Source of the DNA: Actinomycetota bacterium
GTDB lineage: Bacteria > Actinomycetota > Actinomycetes > Nanopelagicales > Nanopelagicaceae
Direction of reading: 5' to 3'
DNA: 64,000 bases
Assembly (NCBI GenBank): GCA_016870365.1
Contig: VGBW01000001.1
Coordinates: 62,001 to 126,000, forward strand
Position numbers and translations under genes: made by a program. Of this stretch, positions 27,326 to 36,265 are shown in pieces; position 1 is the stretch's first letter, and each line of letters starts with the position of its first letter. The notes beneath the pieces were generated by a model. It was not told the DNA's origin. It saw nothing but the letters and a program-made list of their open reading frames with translations, and did no database searches.

Positions 27326-29372
27326 TTCCCTCCCTATCAAGATAAGGCAAGATTCCACCTAAATGCATAGGCCATCCAGCTCCCAATAACATGCAGAGAT
27401 CAATCTCTGATGCAGTAGCCACAACGCCTTCATCCAGCATCATCCTTGCCTCGTGAGCAAGGGCGGAAAGGGCCCTGGCGCGGACTTCATCTGCTGTTGA
27501 TGGCTTATCTCCTTTTTCAATTAGAGCCAGCGCTTCAGGATTTACGACAAGTGTGCCCTTTTCACTTTTAACGTAGAAAGTCCTAACACCATTTTCAACC
27601 ATTCGAGAAACTGTTGGGGAGATGCGATAGCGAGGACCTAGGTTGGCATTGAGAGTCTTTGAGACATGTAGTGCAACCCCAGGACCCACTAAGCCGAATA
27701 GCTCAAAGGGCGACATCGGAAATCCGAGAGGGCGAAGAGCATTATCTGCAACATCTGTTGGCGTTCCCTCATCAACTGCATCAGTTACCTCTCCCATGAA
27801 TCTGGTTAGCAGGCGATTAACCACAAATCCGGGGGCGTCTTTGCAGATGATCATCGTCTTCTTTAGTTCTTTGCCGACATTAATTGCGGTTGCAGTGGTG
27901 GCATCATCAGTCTTTGAGGTTCTAGCAACTTCCAAAAGCGGCATGATGGCAACTGGATTAAAGAAGTGGAATCCCACAACTCTCTCAGGGTTTTTGAGGC
28001 TCTCACCCATCTTTTCAACTGAAAGTGATGAGGTGTTGGTGGCCAAAACGCATTCGGCAGAGATAGTTTCTTCTAATTCTCTAAACAACTTCTGTTTTAT
28101 TGGTAGTTCTTCAAAAACTGCTTCAATGATGAAGTCACATCCAGCAAAAGCTGATTGGCTAACAGATCCTGAGATCAAAGAGGATAACCTGGCTGCAGCC
28201 TCTGGGCCAAGTCGCTTTTTTTCAACCAATTTCGTAATCTCATTCTTCACCCAAGTAACGCCCTTATCTACCCGCTCTTGGTCAAGATCGGTCATTACTA
28301 CTGGGACTTTTAAGTTTCTAATTATCAATAGCGCTAACTGAGATGCCATTAGACCTGCTCCCACAACTCCAGCTTTTGCAACTTTTCTAGCTAGAGCGGG
28401 CTTTGGAGCGCCCTCAACTCTCTTACGTTTCTTTTGAATTAGATTAAATGCATAGAGCGAGGCCCTTAATGGATTTCCCATCACTAGGTTTGCCAAGATC
28501 TCATCTTCAGCATCAAAGCCCTGGTCAAGAGTGTTACTTCTAGCAGCAGAAATGAGCTCTAGGGCTCTTCGTGGCGCTTCAATATCTGCACCGCCATACT
28601 TCTTTGCAATAGCAGCGCGGCCAGTATCTAGAGCCTTATCCCAATTGGGATCTGCAGAATAGTCCTTACGTTCTATTTTCTCCTTTCCAGAGATGATTCT
28701 GGCTGCGAATGCTATCGATTTCTCTAGAAAATCAGCAGGCTCAAAGACTGCATCAACAACCCCGTGACCCTGGGCTTCTTTAGCGTTCATCATGGTGTTG
28801 TTATTTAAGGCATTGAGAATGATTACTTGCACAGCTCTTTCTGGTCCAATTAGTTTAGGGAGCAGCGTTGCCCCACCCCAACCAGGGACTAAGCCGAGAA
28901 AACATTCAGGAAGCGCGGTAAGAGCAGTTGAAGCCATAGTTCGATAGTGACAGTGCAGGCCTACTTCAAGTCCACCACCGAGAGCTAAACCATTAATGAA
29001 TGCAAAGGTGGTTCTTTTGCTCCGGCCAAGTCTTCTAAATATGTCGTGGCCCAGTTTTCCCAAGGCAAGCGATTGCTCTCTTTTTACAACATGTGAAATA
29101 CCAGAAAGATCTGCTCCAGCTGCAAAGATAAAGGGTTTTCCAGTGATTGCTATTGCCACCGCATCGCTATTTTCGGCTGCGGTGATTGCCTCATTGAGAG
29201 AGTTGAGCGATTGAATTCCAAAAGTATTCGGCCTGGTGTGATCATGGCCGTTATCTAGAGTGATTAGCGCAAGGCCTCCCGATGCTCCAAATGCTGATAG
29301 ATCAACTCGTCGTAGCAGGGCATTAGTTACTACTTCATCCGGGGCTCCTGTGGGAGTTAGGAGATCTGACAT
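27264..29372 (-). CDS. fadJ: Fatty-acid oxidation complex alpha subunit (enoyl-CoA hydratase/3-hydroxyacyl-CoA dehydrogenase)
   Basis: A 702-aa bifunctional beta-oxidation enzyme. The N-terminal crotonase domain (about 1-300) has the oxyanion-hole segments GADLSGI and ALGGGLEVGLHC and the catalytic glutamate region GLVPGWGGATLLPKL. The dehydrogenase half starts near residue 345 with GVVGAGLMASQLALL (NAD binding), followed by VGFHFFNPVAIMPLLEV and FVVNRLLTRF. ATG 29372 is preferred over an upstream start at 29444, because the extra residues lie in the fadA 3' end and GGGAG precedes 29372. Six bases separate it from fadA; the two subunits form the trifunctional complex. The fadB/fadJ distinction is by similarity only. 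Confidence 0.93.
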   Translation of the reverse strand: MSDLLTPTGAPDEVVTNALLRRVDLSAFGASGGLALITLDNGHDHTRPNTFGIQSLNSLNEAITAAENSDAVAIAITGKPFIFAAGADLSGISHVVKREQSLALGKLGHDIFRRLGRSKRTTFAFINGLALGGGLEVGLHCHYRTMASTALTALPECFLGLVPGWGGATLLPKLIGPERAVQVIILNALNNNTMMNAKEAQGHGVVDAVFEPADFLEKSIAFAARIISGKEKIERKDYSADPNWDKALDTGRAAIAKKYGGADIEAPRRALELISAARSNTLDQGFDAEDEILANLVMGNPLRASLYAFNLIQKKRKRVEGAPKPALARKVAKAGVVGAGLMASQLALLIIRNLKVPVVMTDLDQERVDKGVTWVKNEITKLVEKKRLGPEAAARLSSLISGSVSQSAFAGCDFIIEAVFEELPIKQKLFRELEETISAECVLATNTSSLSVEKMGESLKNPERVVGFHFFNPVAIMPLLEVARTSKTDDATTATAINVGKELKKTMIICKDAPGFVVNRLLTRFMGEVTDAVDEGTPTDVADNALRPLGFPMSPFELFGLVGPGVALHVSKTLNANLGPRYRISPTVSRMVENGVRTFYVKSEKGTLVVNPEALALIEKGDKPSTADEVRARALSALAHEARMMLDEGVVATASEIDLCMLLGAGWPMHLGGILPYLDREGISEAVCGQRFHPPQVASLPA

Positions 29373-29377
29373 ACTAC

Positions 29378-30580
29378 CTACGCTCCCTTCTTGTAATTTG
29401 GGTTTTCCCAGATGATGGTGCCACCCATTCCAAGTCCAATACACATAGTGGTAATTCCGTACTTAACTTCGGGATGTTCTTTGAAGCCTTCAGCTAGATT
29501 TAGAATCAAACGAATTCCAGAGGATGCTAATGGATGGCCAACGGCTATTGCTCCACCATAGATATTGATACGTGGGTCATCATCGCCAATGCCAAAGTAA
29601 TCAAGGAATGAAAGGACTTGGATAGAGAAAGCTTCATTGATCTCAAAAAGTCCAATGTCTTCAATCTTTAGCCCAGCTTTATCAAGGGCCTTAAGCGTCG
29701 AGGGTACTGGCCCATAGCCCATAATCTCTGGTTCCACACCTGCGAATGCAAAAGTGATCATCTTTGCCTTTGGTGATAACCCCAATTCATTGGCTTTTCT
29801 CTCACTAGCTAGAAGAGCTGCAGTTGCTCCATCGTTTAAACCTGCCGCGTTTCCTGCAGTCACTCTTCCTTGAGGACGAAATGGAGTTTTAAGAGCAGCA
29901 AGTGCTTCAAGGGTTGTCCCAGGTCTTGGCGGTTCATCAATTGTGGCAACGCCCCAACCTTGTTCTACGCTTCTAACTGCTACTGAAATTAAGTTAGGTT
30001 GGATCTTTCCACTCTCATAGGCCTGAGCAGTTTTTTCTTGAGAACGAAGGGCATACTTATCTGCGCGCTCTTTAGTTAGATGTGGAAATTTGTCGTGCAA
30101 GCGTTCTGCCGTATTTCCCATAGAGAGCGCATCGGTATCAACTAGTTTCTCCGCTAGGTATCTAGGATTTGGATCCAAACCATCACCCATGGGGTGATGG
30201 CCCATATGTTCAACGCCACCAGCAATTGCAAGATCATATGCTCCCATAGCAATTGAACCTGCCAGAGTTGTTACTGAAGTTAGAGCTCCTGCGCACCAGC
30301 GATCAATTGAATAACCAGGAACAGTATTGGGAATGCCTGCAAGAAGAGATGCGCTTCTTCCAATATTCATTCCTTGATCGCCATATTGAGTAGTTGCAGC
30401 GATTGCTACATCATCAATTTCAGATGGCTTAACTGTTGGATTTCGCTCAAGAAGCCCGCGAATAGTTCGCACGATAATGTCATCGGCGCGAGTGCCGGCA
30501 TATAAACTTCCAGCTTTTCCAAAAGGGGAGCGGACCGCATCAAGGAGAACGACATTGGTTGAGGTAGTGGCAGTATTCAT
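29378..30580 (-). CDS. fadA: Acetyl-CoA acyltransferase (3-ketoacyl-CoA thiolase)
   Basis: A 400-aa thiolase that cleaves 3-ketoacyl-CoA in beta-oxidation. It has the nucleophile Cys in SIDRWCAGALTSV near residue 90, the NAAGLNDGATA loop, GGAIAVGHPLASSG with the catalytic His, and the second Cys in TTMCIGLGMGG. Length is normal. TAACCT lies 6 nt before the ATG, so it is the first gene of the fadA-fadJ operon and probably leaderless. An annotation as acetyl-CoA C-acetyltransferase would be equally compatible; pairing with fadJ favours FadA. Confidence 0.94.
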   Translation of the reverse strand: MNTATTSTNVVLLDAVRSPFGKAGSLYAGTRADDIIVRTIRGLLERNPTVKPSEIDDVAIAATTQYGDQGMNIGRSASLLAGIPNTVPGYSIDRWCAGALTSVTTLAGSIAMGAYDLAIAGGVEHMGHHPMGDGLDPNPRYLAEKLVDTDALSMGNTAERLHDKFPHLTKERADKYALRSQEKTAQAYESGKIQPNLISVAVRSVEQGWGVATIDEPPRPGTTLEALAALKTPFRPQGRVTAGNAAGLNDGATAALLASERKANELGLSPKAKMITFAFAGVEPEIMGYGPVPSTLKALDKAGLKIEDIGLFEINEAFSIQVLSFLDYFGIGDDDPRINIYGGAIAVGHPLASSGIRLILNLAEGFKEHPEVKYGITTMCIGLGMGGTIIWENPNYKKGA

Positions 30581-30592
30581 GCCGCTAGGTTA
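30581..30592 (-). promoter_or_regulatory. Leaderless -10 element of fadA
   Basis: On the minus strand TAACCT (30587-30592) is followed by 6 nt and the ATG at 30580. It overlaps the stop codon of the ABC ATPase gene. Confidence 0.55.
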
Positions 30593-31654
30593 CTCGCCAG
30601 TAGCCTTTTCTGGCATCCACCTAAATGGTCCTTTATGGCTCACAAAGACCCTGGAGCCAACTACTAGGCCCTTTGTATCTGTCACCCGGGCCCTAATAGT
30701 CTGAGAAAGACCGGTAAAATCTAACTCAACTAAGGCGTCATGTCCGTAGTAATTGATCTTGCAGATTTTGGCCGAGACCAAATTCTCATCAGGCTCATCC
30801 ATAAGGACTATCTCCTCGGGGCGAACCAGAATCTGGCCACTTTCAAAGCCGACCTGCTTGCCTATCTGCTCAACTGGGGAGTTCAGGGGGGAGAGATATT
30901 TGTTTCTTCCAATTCTTCTTGCTGGAAGAGTGAGAATATCTCCAGTGCTCTCGGCAGCAGCAGCGGAGATTGGTCTTAGATAAACCTCAGACGGGCTTCC
31001 TGATTGAACCACTTGACCATCGCGCATCAAAGCGATGATATCGGCTGAAACAAGAGCATCTTCACGATCATGGGTGACCATGATGGAAGTAGTCTTACTA
31101 GATTTGAGAAGAGCAACCACCTCTTGGCTTATCTCAGCTCTTAAGGTTTGATCAAGGGCAGCAAAGGGCTCATCAAGCAGAATCATCGCAGGCTTCATAG
31201 CAAGAGCTCGAGCTAGAGCTATTCTAGTTTGCTGTCCACCACTTAGCTCTTGAGGGAGTTTCTTCTGATAATTTGGCATGCCAACTAGATCCAATAGTTG
31301 CTCAACTATCTCTTGCTTTTCCTTCCTGGACACTCTTCTTCCTAACGCAAAGGAAACATTTTCTTCAACGCTTAGGTGGGGAAATAGCCCACCTTCTTGA
31401 GGGACATAACCGACGTTTCGCTTATGTGGTGGAAGAACTAGGGATGAGATGCTAACTAGCTGCTTGCCGAATCTAATTGCTCCACCCTTGGGAGTGATAA
31501 GGCCTGCGATACTTCTAAGTAAAGTAGTTTTACCACAGCCTGAAGGACCCAATATGGCAGCAAATAATCCGGAAGAGATATAGAGATCAAGATTCTTTAG
31601 GACTTCTCTACTTCCAAGCTGCACTGTTAGATCTCTAATCTCTAAAGATGTCAT
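30590..31654 (-). CDS. Ferric-iron-type ABC transporter, ATP-binding protein
   Basis: A 354-aa ABC ATPase of the FbpC/AfuC or PotA-like class. Walker A GPSGCGKTT lies at residues 36-44, the signature LSGGQQTRIALARAL near 138, Walker B MILLDEPFAALD follows, and a C-terminal TOBE-like regulatory region begins near 240. Its ATG overlaps the permease stop by 4 bp. It energises the permease and receives substrate from the lipoprotein encoded upstream. The iron assignment comes from the partner proteins. Confidence 0.9.
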   Translation of the reverse strand: MTSLEIRDLTVQLGSREVLKNLDLYISSGLFAAILGPSGCGKTTLLRSIAGLITPKGGAIRFGKQLVSISSLVLPPHKRNVGYVPQEGGLFPHLSVEENVSFALGRRVSRKEKQEIVEQLLDLVGMPNYQKKLPQELSGGQQTRIALARALAMKPAMILLDEPFAALDQTLRAEISQEVVALLKSSKTTSIMVTHDREDALVSADIIALMRDGQVVQSGSPSEVYLRPISAAAAESTGDILTLPARRIGRNKYLSPLNSPVEQIGKQVGFESGQILVRPEEIVLMDEPDENLVSAKICKINYYGHDALVELDFTGLSQTIRARVTDTKGLVVGSRVFVSHKGPFRWMPEKATGE

Positions 31655-33192
31655 ATTCGATCACCTCCGAGCCCATCGCCTTTATCTGGTCTGTTGATCA
31701 AAAATGTCGGAATTGCTGCAACAAGGACTAAGAGTAGAGCGTATGGAGCAGCTTCATTAAATCGAAATATCGAGGTATAACTCCACATCTGTGTGGCTAG
31801 AGTTTCAAAGCCGATAGGTTTGAGCATTAAGGTGGCAGGAAGTTCCTTCATGGCCGCAAGTAATACCAACAAGGTTCCACTCAGTAGCCCTGGGGTAGCA
31901 AGTGGAATCACAACTCGTCTAAAGGTGGCTGATTTTTTCTGGCCAAGGGTTGCCGATATTTCAATCAAATTTTCAGGGACTCTGGCAACGCTACTTCGCA
32001 CCGAACCGACAGCTTTTGCCATGAATAGCAGAGCATAGGCAAAGGAGAGAAGGAGCAGGCTCTGATAGAGCCAGCCTATAGATGAGCCAAAGGACACTAA
32101 AGCCAAGCCCATAACGATTCCCGGCAGAGCATGGACTATCAAAATCGCTTTATCGCTCACTTTGCCTAACTTGGAACCTTGAGCTGAGAGAACTCCAACC
32201 GGAAGAGCTAGAGCCAGCGCAATTAAGGCACCAAGGCAGGCTGCAAGAAGAGTAGATAGGGATGCTTTAGAAAGAAGTGAGTAGTTGATACTCGTTGAGT
32301 TGGCAAAGAAAATAGAGAGTAATTGAGATATCGGTATTACCAGGCCAAGGGCAAGGTAAGTGTTGATTGCTAGAAGCGCTATGAGTTTGATCCTAAGTTT
32401 TCCAGTAGTTACGCCCTTTGTGATAATTCGGGCCGATGACTTAACAATGTTTAGTTTCTGCCTACTTCGTTCTTCAAGTCTTATCAATAGAGCAGAGATT
32501 GCCACCAAGATTAGAGCCAAGATAGAGGCGCTGGATCGATCAAAAGAGCCTCGATAAATATTCTCAATCGCTCTGGTTAGAGTGTCAACTCCCAAAAGTG
32601 CGATAGCGCCAAAGTCACTAAGAACGTAGAGGGAGGAGAGGAGAGAGCCAGCTGCCACAGAATTCTTTATCTGTGGCCAAGTAACTCTTGCAAATATCTG
32701 CCAGCCATTTAGCCCAAGAGTCTGAGAGACCTCATAAGTTGACCAATCGCTACGACGGAGGGCTGCCAGAGTTGTAAGAGTTACATAAGGAGTTGTGGCA
32801 AGTACTAGAACAAAAAGAGCGGCCCAAAAACCTTTGAATCCGGGAATCAATAAGATCCAGCTGTAGGCGAAGACATAACTAGGTATTGCTACTGGCAAAA
32901 TTACCAGGGCCTGCAGGCCAGATTTGAATGGAAAGTCAATGTTAAATAGCATCCAAGCCAGAGCCACTCCAATTAAGCTCGCGCAAGCGGTGACCGCTGC
33001 GGTTAACCCTAAGGTAGTTGCCAGGATTTCAAGAGTCTTACCCCTAAATAGAATCAGGGCTATCTCAGATATCTGAGCATCTAGGGCCCGCCGAAGTAGA
33101 TAGAACAGGGGCAAACTGGCAGCAAGGAATGCCAGCAAAGATGTCAGATTCAGGGCCAGGGCAAAACTTGGCCGAGCTGGCCTCCGTGGCAA
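31651..33192 (-). CDS. Ferric-iron-type ABC transporter, fused permease
   Basis: A 513-aa membrane protein with about twelve hydrophobic helices and two binding-protein-dependent permease domains, each with an EAA-like loop (SQTLGLNGWQIFARVTWPQ near residue 170, and SATLGQKKSATFRRVVIPL near 435). This double-length architecture is that of FbpB/SfuB iron permeases. Start is TTG 33192, after a purine-rich stretch. It lies in an operon after the substrate-binding gene. Confidence 0.9.
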   Translation of the reverse strand: MPRRPARPSFALALNLTSLLAFLAASLPLFYLLRRALDAQISEIALILFRGKTLEILATTLGLTAAVTACASLIGVALAWMLFNIDFPFKSGLQALVILPVAIPSYVFAYSWILLIPGFKGFWAALFVLVLATTPYVTLTTLAALRRSDWSTYEVSQTLGLNGWQIFARVTWPQIKNSVAAGSLLSSLYVLSDFGAIALLGVDTLTRAIENIYRGSFDRSSASILALILVAISALLIRLEERSRQKLNIVKSSARIITKGVTTGKLRIKLIALLAINTYLALGLVIPISQLLSIFFANSTSINYSLLSKASLSTLLAACLGALIALALALPVGVLSAQGSKLGKVSDKAILIVHALPGIVMGLALVSFGSSIGWLYQSLLLLSFAYALLFMAKAVGSVRSSVARVPENLIEISATLGQKKSATFRRVVIPLATPGLLSGTLLVLLAAMKELPATLMLKPIGFETLATQMWSYTSIFRFNEAAPYALLLVLVAAIPTFLINRPDKGDGLGGDRI

Positions 33193-33233
33193 AGCACCCT
33201 GAGAAGTCCCCGACTTTTCTAGTTGAATAGAAA

Positions 33234-34259
33234 TTAAATCAACCCCACTTTCATCAAGAGAGCCTGAGTCTTGGATAAGTTAGCAAGAAGTGAGAGATCT
33301 ACTCTAGGTGCAGGAATCTGACTCAAAGGAGGGAGACCTTGTGGGTTGGCATCCTTTAGAACAAGCGAGTATTCATGGGTATCTTCTAGAAAGCCTCTTT
33401 GAACTGCCTCGCTAAGTAAGAAAGCGAGTAGTTCACTTGCCGATCCTTTTTTGCTAGAAGTACTAAGTATCCCGACCCCAGCCACATTAATCATATTTCC
33501 GGTATCACCAGGTGCAAAGAATCCATTGGCCACTGCAATTTCTCGACCAAGAGCCTTAGAGACCTCCCATATGTAATAGTGATTTACTAGACCAAGATCT
33601 ATCTCTCCAGCATCTATCGCTGCCACGATTTGAGAGTTCCTTTCATAGAGCTTTACAGCGTTGGCTTTCAATTTTTCCAGCCAATTACCGGCTGCAGATT
33701 CGCCTCTTGATAGAATCAGAGCGGTGATAAATGCTTGGAAAGATGCATTTGTCGGAGCGATCCCAATCCTGCCTCGATAATCTGGTGAAGTTAATTGATC
33801 AATACTGGTTGGAAGATTCTTTACTCGCTCTGGCGAGTAGGCAAGAACTCGAACTCTGCCGCTAATACCTACCCAATCTAATCTGCTGGAGCGGAATTTC
33901 TCTTCAACGCGATTTAGAATTGCATCATCAAGGGTAGCAAATAAGCCAGCTTCGCTGATTGCACCGAGTGCTCCAGCATCTTGGGAGATAAATAGGTCGG
34001 CAGGAGAGTTATGACCCTCTTCAAGAAGTTGGGCAGCAAGGGCAGCTGAATCACCGTAGCGAACATCTGGCTTGATTCCGGTAAGAGCGGTGAATTCATT
34101 CAAAAAGGGTGAGATAAGACTCTCGCTCCTGCCTGAGTAGATCACCAGGCCTGCATCCTCTTGGGGAGCGCACCCAGCCAGAAGGCTTGCGGAAAGAATT
34201 AGGGCGATGGGAAGGGCGATGGGGCGGACCCTCTTTGTTCTCATACAGTTTGTTCTCAT
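33234..34259 (-). CDS. Iron-type ABC transporter substrate-binding lipoprotein
   Basis: A 341-aa exported binding protein of the FbpA/FutA class (LVIYSGRSESLISPFLNEFTALTGIKPDVRYGDS). The signal peptide ends in the lipobox LLAGC with the lipidated Cys at residue 30, so it is membrane-anchored. The metal-ligand region LGLVNHYYIWE, with adjacent tyrosines, resembles ferric-binding proteins. The start lies in a 15-bp tandem duplication giving two in-frame ATG codons (34259 and 34244). TAGTCT exactly 6 nt upstream of 34259 favours the longer form. A palindromic operator overlaps the predicted -35 region. Fe(III) is inferred; another oxyanion or metal is possible. Confidence 0.88.
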   Translation of the reverse strand: MRTNCMRTKRVRPIALPIALILSASLLAGCAPQEDAGLVIYSGRSESLISPFLNEFTALTGIKPDVRYGDSAALAAQLLEEGHNSPADLFISQDAGALGAISEAGLFATLDDAILNRVEEKFRSSRLDWVGISGRVRVLAYSPERVKNLPTSIDQLTSPDYRGRIGIAPTNASFQAFITALILSRGESAAGNWLEKLKANAVKLYERNSQIVAAIDAGEIDLGLVNHYYIWEVSKALGREIAVANGFFAPGDTGNMINVAGVGILSTSSKKGSASELLAFLLSEAVQRGFLEDTHEYSLVLKDANPQGLPPLSQIPAPRVDLSLLANLSKTQALLMKVGLI

Positions 34260-34263
34260 ACAG
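34234..34263 (+). repeat. 15-bp perfect tandem duplication at the start of the binding-protein gene
   Basis: TTTGTTCTCATACAG occurs twice without a gap (34234-34248 and 34249-34263). Each copy carries one ATG (minus strand) in the same frame, so the duplication added five residues (MRTNC) to the N-terminus ahead of the signal peptide. Confidence 0.9.
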
Positions 34264-34271
34264 GCAGACTA
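34260..34271 (-). promoter_or_regulatory. Leaderless -10 element of the iron-type binding-protein gene
   Basis: On the minus strand TAGTCT (34266-34271) is followed by 6 nt and the ATG at 34259. Confidence 0.5.
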
Positions 34272-34287
34272 TCGCCCTTGAGGGTAT

Positions 34288-34311
34288 TTAAGCAACATTT
34301 ATGTTGCGTAA
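34288..34311 (-). promoter_or_regulatory. Palindromic operator upstream of the iron-type ABC operon
   Basis: A 24-bp inverted repeat has arms TTAaGCAACAT and ATGTTGCgTAA around a central TT, with one mismatch per arm. It covers the expected -35 position of the binding-protein promoter, an ideal place for a repressor. It does not match the IdeR/DtxR consensus or a classical Fur box, so the regulator is not identified. It could in principle also form a hairpin after rnd, but lacks a T tail. Confidence 0.6.
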
Positions 34312-34317
34312 TTCACC

Positions 34318-35619
34318 TTAAGGCTGGTTCTCAGCTTCAGGCTCTGAGGCCGGGCTGGGCAGAGGCTCTCCCTGCCCAAGGCTTTCGGCAAGAGCCTGAG
34401 CGCACTTTTCAATCTGCCATTCTCTAGCGCCGTTAAGTCTTAGCTGGCCTTCAACTTTTTCAAGCAGAACTTGACTCATTTCATACACCTGCTCACGTGC
34501 TTGATCAAAACAGAGCTTTCTAACCACATCAGGCCCTAAGAGATTTTCAAGTGGAAGACTTAGCTCTCTTGCAATCTGACCTAACTTAGCCTTGGCATGG
34601 CTTAAGTGAGCATGCGCTAAAGGAAATCTTACCTTCCAGATTCTTGCCGGCGGCAGAGAGTCACTCCTACTTCGAAGCGCTGGCCATTGCTCTTCATCTA
34701 AATGCTGCGCAGCAAGAAAAGTCTCTAGCCAGATATCTATGTAGCTCTTTTGAATCTCATTTCTGATTCGTGATTTAGCCTCTGGAAGCTTCATCAATTC
34801 ATCTCGGCTCTTTACATTTGATTTAGCCAGAGCAATTATTACCGCATCTGATAAGAGCCTTCCTGGGGCCAAATCAATTGAAGCTGCAATCTCTTCTCGC
34901 ACCTGCCAGAGCTGCCTGATGATGGCTAATTGATATCGCGACTTAATCTCATGCATCCCAGAGGTTCGTCTCCAAGGTTCTTTACGCTTTTCTGGTGGAG
35001 AGCTTCTTAGTATTGCAGCAGAATCTTGCATCGCCCAAGTTAATCTTCCTTCTGATTCAAGTAACTCTGCTATTTTATCTCGAAGATCTATTAGCAGTGC
35101 CACATCGAGTGCGGCATAATCAAGCCACTCAGGTTCTAGAGGGCGAATCGACCAATCAACCGCGGAATGCTCTTTTGCTAGTTGGATTTGCAAAAGACTT
35201 TCAACTAGATATCCCAGACCCACTCTTGGAAGACCTGCAATTCTGGCACCTAATTCAGTATCAAATAAGTCCTTTGGATCAAGACCCCACTGGCGAAGAC
35301 AGGGCAGATCTTGTGTGCTGGCATGAATTATTGTCTCAGCACTTCTTATTACGGCACTTAGTTGGCCAATCAGCGGGCTGTCGCTAAACTCAATTGGATC
35401 AATTAGATGCAGGCCACCACCTCTGCGGTATATCTGTATTAAATAGGCCCTTGAGCTGTAGCGAAAACCAGAGGCTCGCTCAGCATCGATGGCAATGGGA
35501 CCTTGACCTGATTTGAGCTCATTTATTGCTGCAGCAAATCTGCTCTCATCAACTATCAGCTCTGGCGTTCCCTGATCTGGAACCTTTAGGGCGCGAAGAC
35601 TTGTTTCCCGCTCATTCAC
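34318..35619 (-). CDS. rnd: Ribonuclease D
   Basis: A 433-aa 3'-5' exoribonuclease acting on tRNA 3' ends. The DEDD exonuclease domain (about 25-200) shows AIDAERASGFRYSSRAYLIQI, the second acidic motif in HASTQDLPCLRQWG, and LDYAALDVALLIDL. An HRDC domain (about 220-300) and a further C-terminal helical region follow, as in actinobacterial RNase D. The GTG start lies 6 bp after the DUF3000 stop; both genes form an operon. The gene order DUF3000-rnd near dxs and fadA is common in actinobacteria. Confidence 0.92.
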   Translation of the reverse strand: MNERETSLRALKVPDQGTPELIVDESRFAAAINELKSGQGPIAIDAERASGFRYSSRAYLIQIYRRGGGLHLIDPIEFSDSPLIGQLSAVIRSAETIIHASTQDLPCLRQWGLDPKDLFDTELGARIAGLPRVGLGYLVESLLQIQLAKEHSAVDWSIRPLEPEWLDYAALDVALLIDLRDKIAELLESEGRLTWAMQDSAAILRSSPPEKRKEPWRRTSGMHEIKSRYQLAIIRQLWQVREEIAASIDLAPGRLLSDAVIIALAKSNVKSRDELMKLPEAKSRIRNEIQKSYIDIWLETFLAAQHLDEEQWPALRSRSDSLPPARIWKVRFPLAHAHLSHAKAKLGQIARELSLPLENLLGPDVVRKLCFDQAREQVYEMSQVLLEKVEGQLRLNGAREWQIEKCAQALAESLGQGEPLPSPASEPEAENQP

Positions 35620-35625
35620 AGTTGA

Positions 35626-36192
35626 TCAATGCTTTTGCGGAAGCGAGGCTACGCCCTCAGGCAAGGGGGCAAGGCCTGCGGCACTTGCCATTAGTTCTAA
35701 CCAAGCATGGACGTGGCTGATTAACTCCAGGGGGTTATCGGCAGTCCAAGAAGCACGAATCTCTATCTCTGATGATTCATCGTGTGATGAAAGTTCTCCA
35801 AAGGAGGCGCTAGCAACTCGAGTGACTGTGCCACTGGGCTGGCTGTAAGTAGCCCCGCAATTTTTGAGCGCATCAATAAGCCAAGACCATCCCACATCAG
35901 ACAGCATTGGATCTGATTGAATCTCAATATCAAGTGCAGAGCGAACAAAGGTAACGCATCGAAAGGTGCCCTCCCAAGATTCTTGGCCATCTGGATCATG
36001 CAGCAGAACAAACCTTCCAGTGGCGATGTCATCTTGGCTCTCTATATCAAGTGCTATATCGGCAGTAATAGCAAAAGCAAATGGAGCAAGTTTTTGTGGC
36101 GCCGGGATTTCAGATATGGAAATTTCAGGGCGCGTTTTAATAGCTTTGATATCAGCTACAAAGAGATCAAAGTCGCGGTTCGCCTCTTTCAT
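35626..36192 (-). CDS. DUF3000 family protein
   Basis: A 188-aa actinobacterial DUF3000 protein: the segment TRPEISISEIPAPQKLAPFAFAI is the family signature. No catalytic motif is visible. A TTG at 36210 would add six residues, but I chose ATG 36192 because TACCCT lies 7 nt upstream in the divergent promoter region shared with the EamA gene. It is co-transcribed with rnd. Function is unknown. Confidence 0.85.
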   Translation of the reverse strand: MKEANRDFDLFVADIKAIKTRPEISISEIPAPQKLAPFAFAITADIALDIESQDDIATGRFVLLHDPDGQESWEGTFRCVTFVRSALDIEIQSDPMLSDVGWSWLIDALKNCGATYSQPSGTVTRVASASFGELSSHDESSEIEIRASWTADNPLELISHVHAWLELMASAAGLAPLPEGVASLPQKH

Positions 36193-36205
36193 AAGGATAA
36201 GGGTA
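36193..36205 (-). promoter_or_regulatory. -10 element of the DUF3000-rnd operon
   Basis: On the minus strand TACCCT (36200-36205) is followed by 7 nt and the ATG at 36192. Confidence 0.4.
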
Positions 36206-36253
36206 GGCAATGGCCAAATACCTTAGCGGGAGGCGCGAGGGTCTATGAGGCGA

Positions 36254-36265
36254 TAACCTTGATGG
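36254..36265 (+). promoter_or_regulatory. Leaderless -10 element of the EamA gene at 36266
   Basis: TAACCT (36254-36259) ends 6 nt before the ATG at 36266 and distinguishes it from a nearby ATG at 36262. Confidence 0.5.

Noticed and set aside
34288-34311. Rho-independent terminator of rnd
   Set aside because: The stem is AT-rich with a tiny loop and no T tail; its placement over the transporter -35 better fits an operator.
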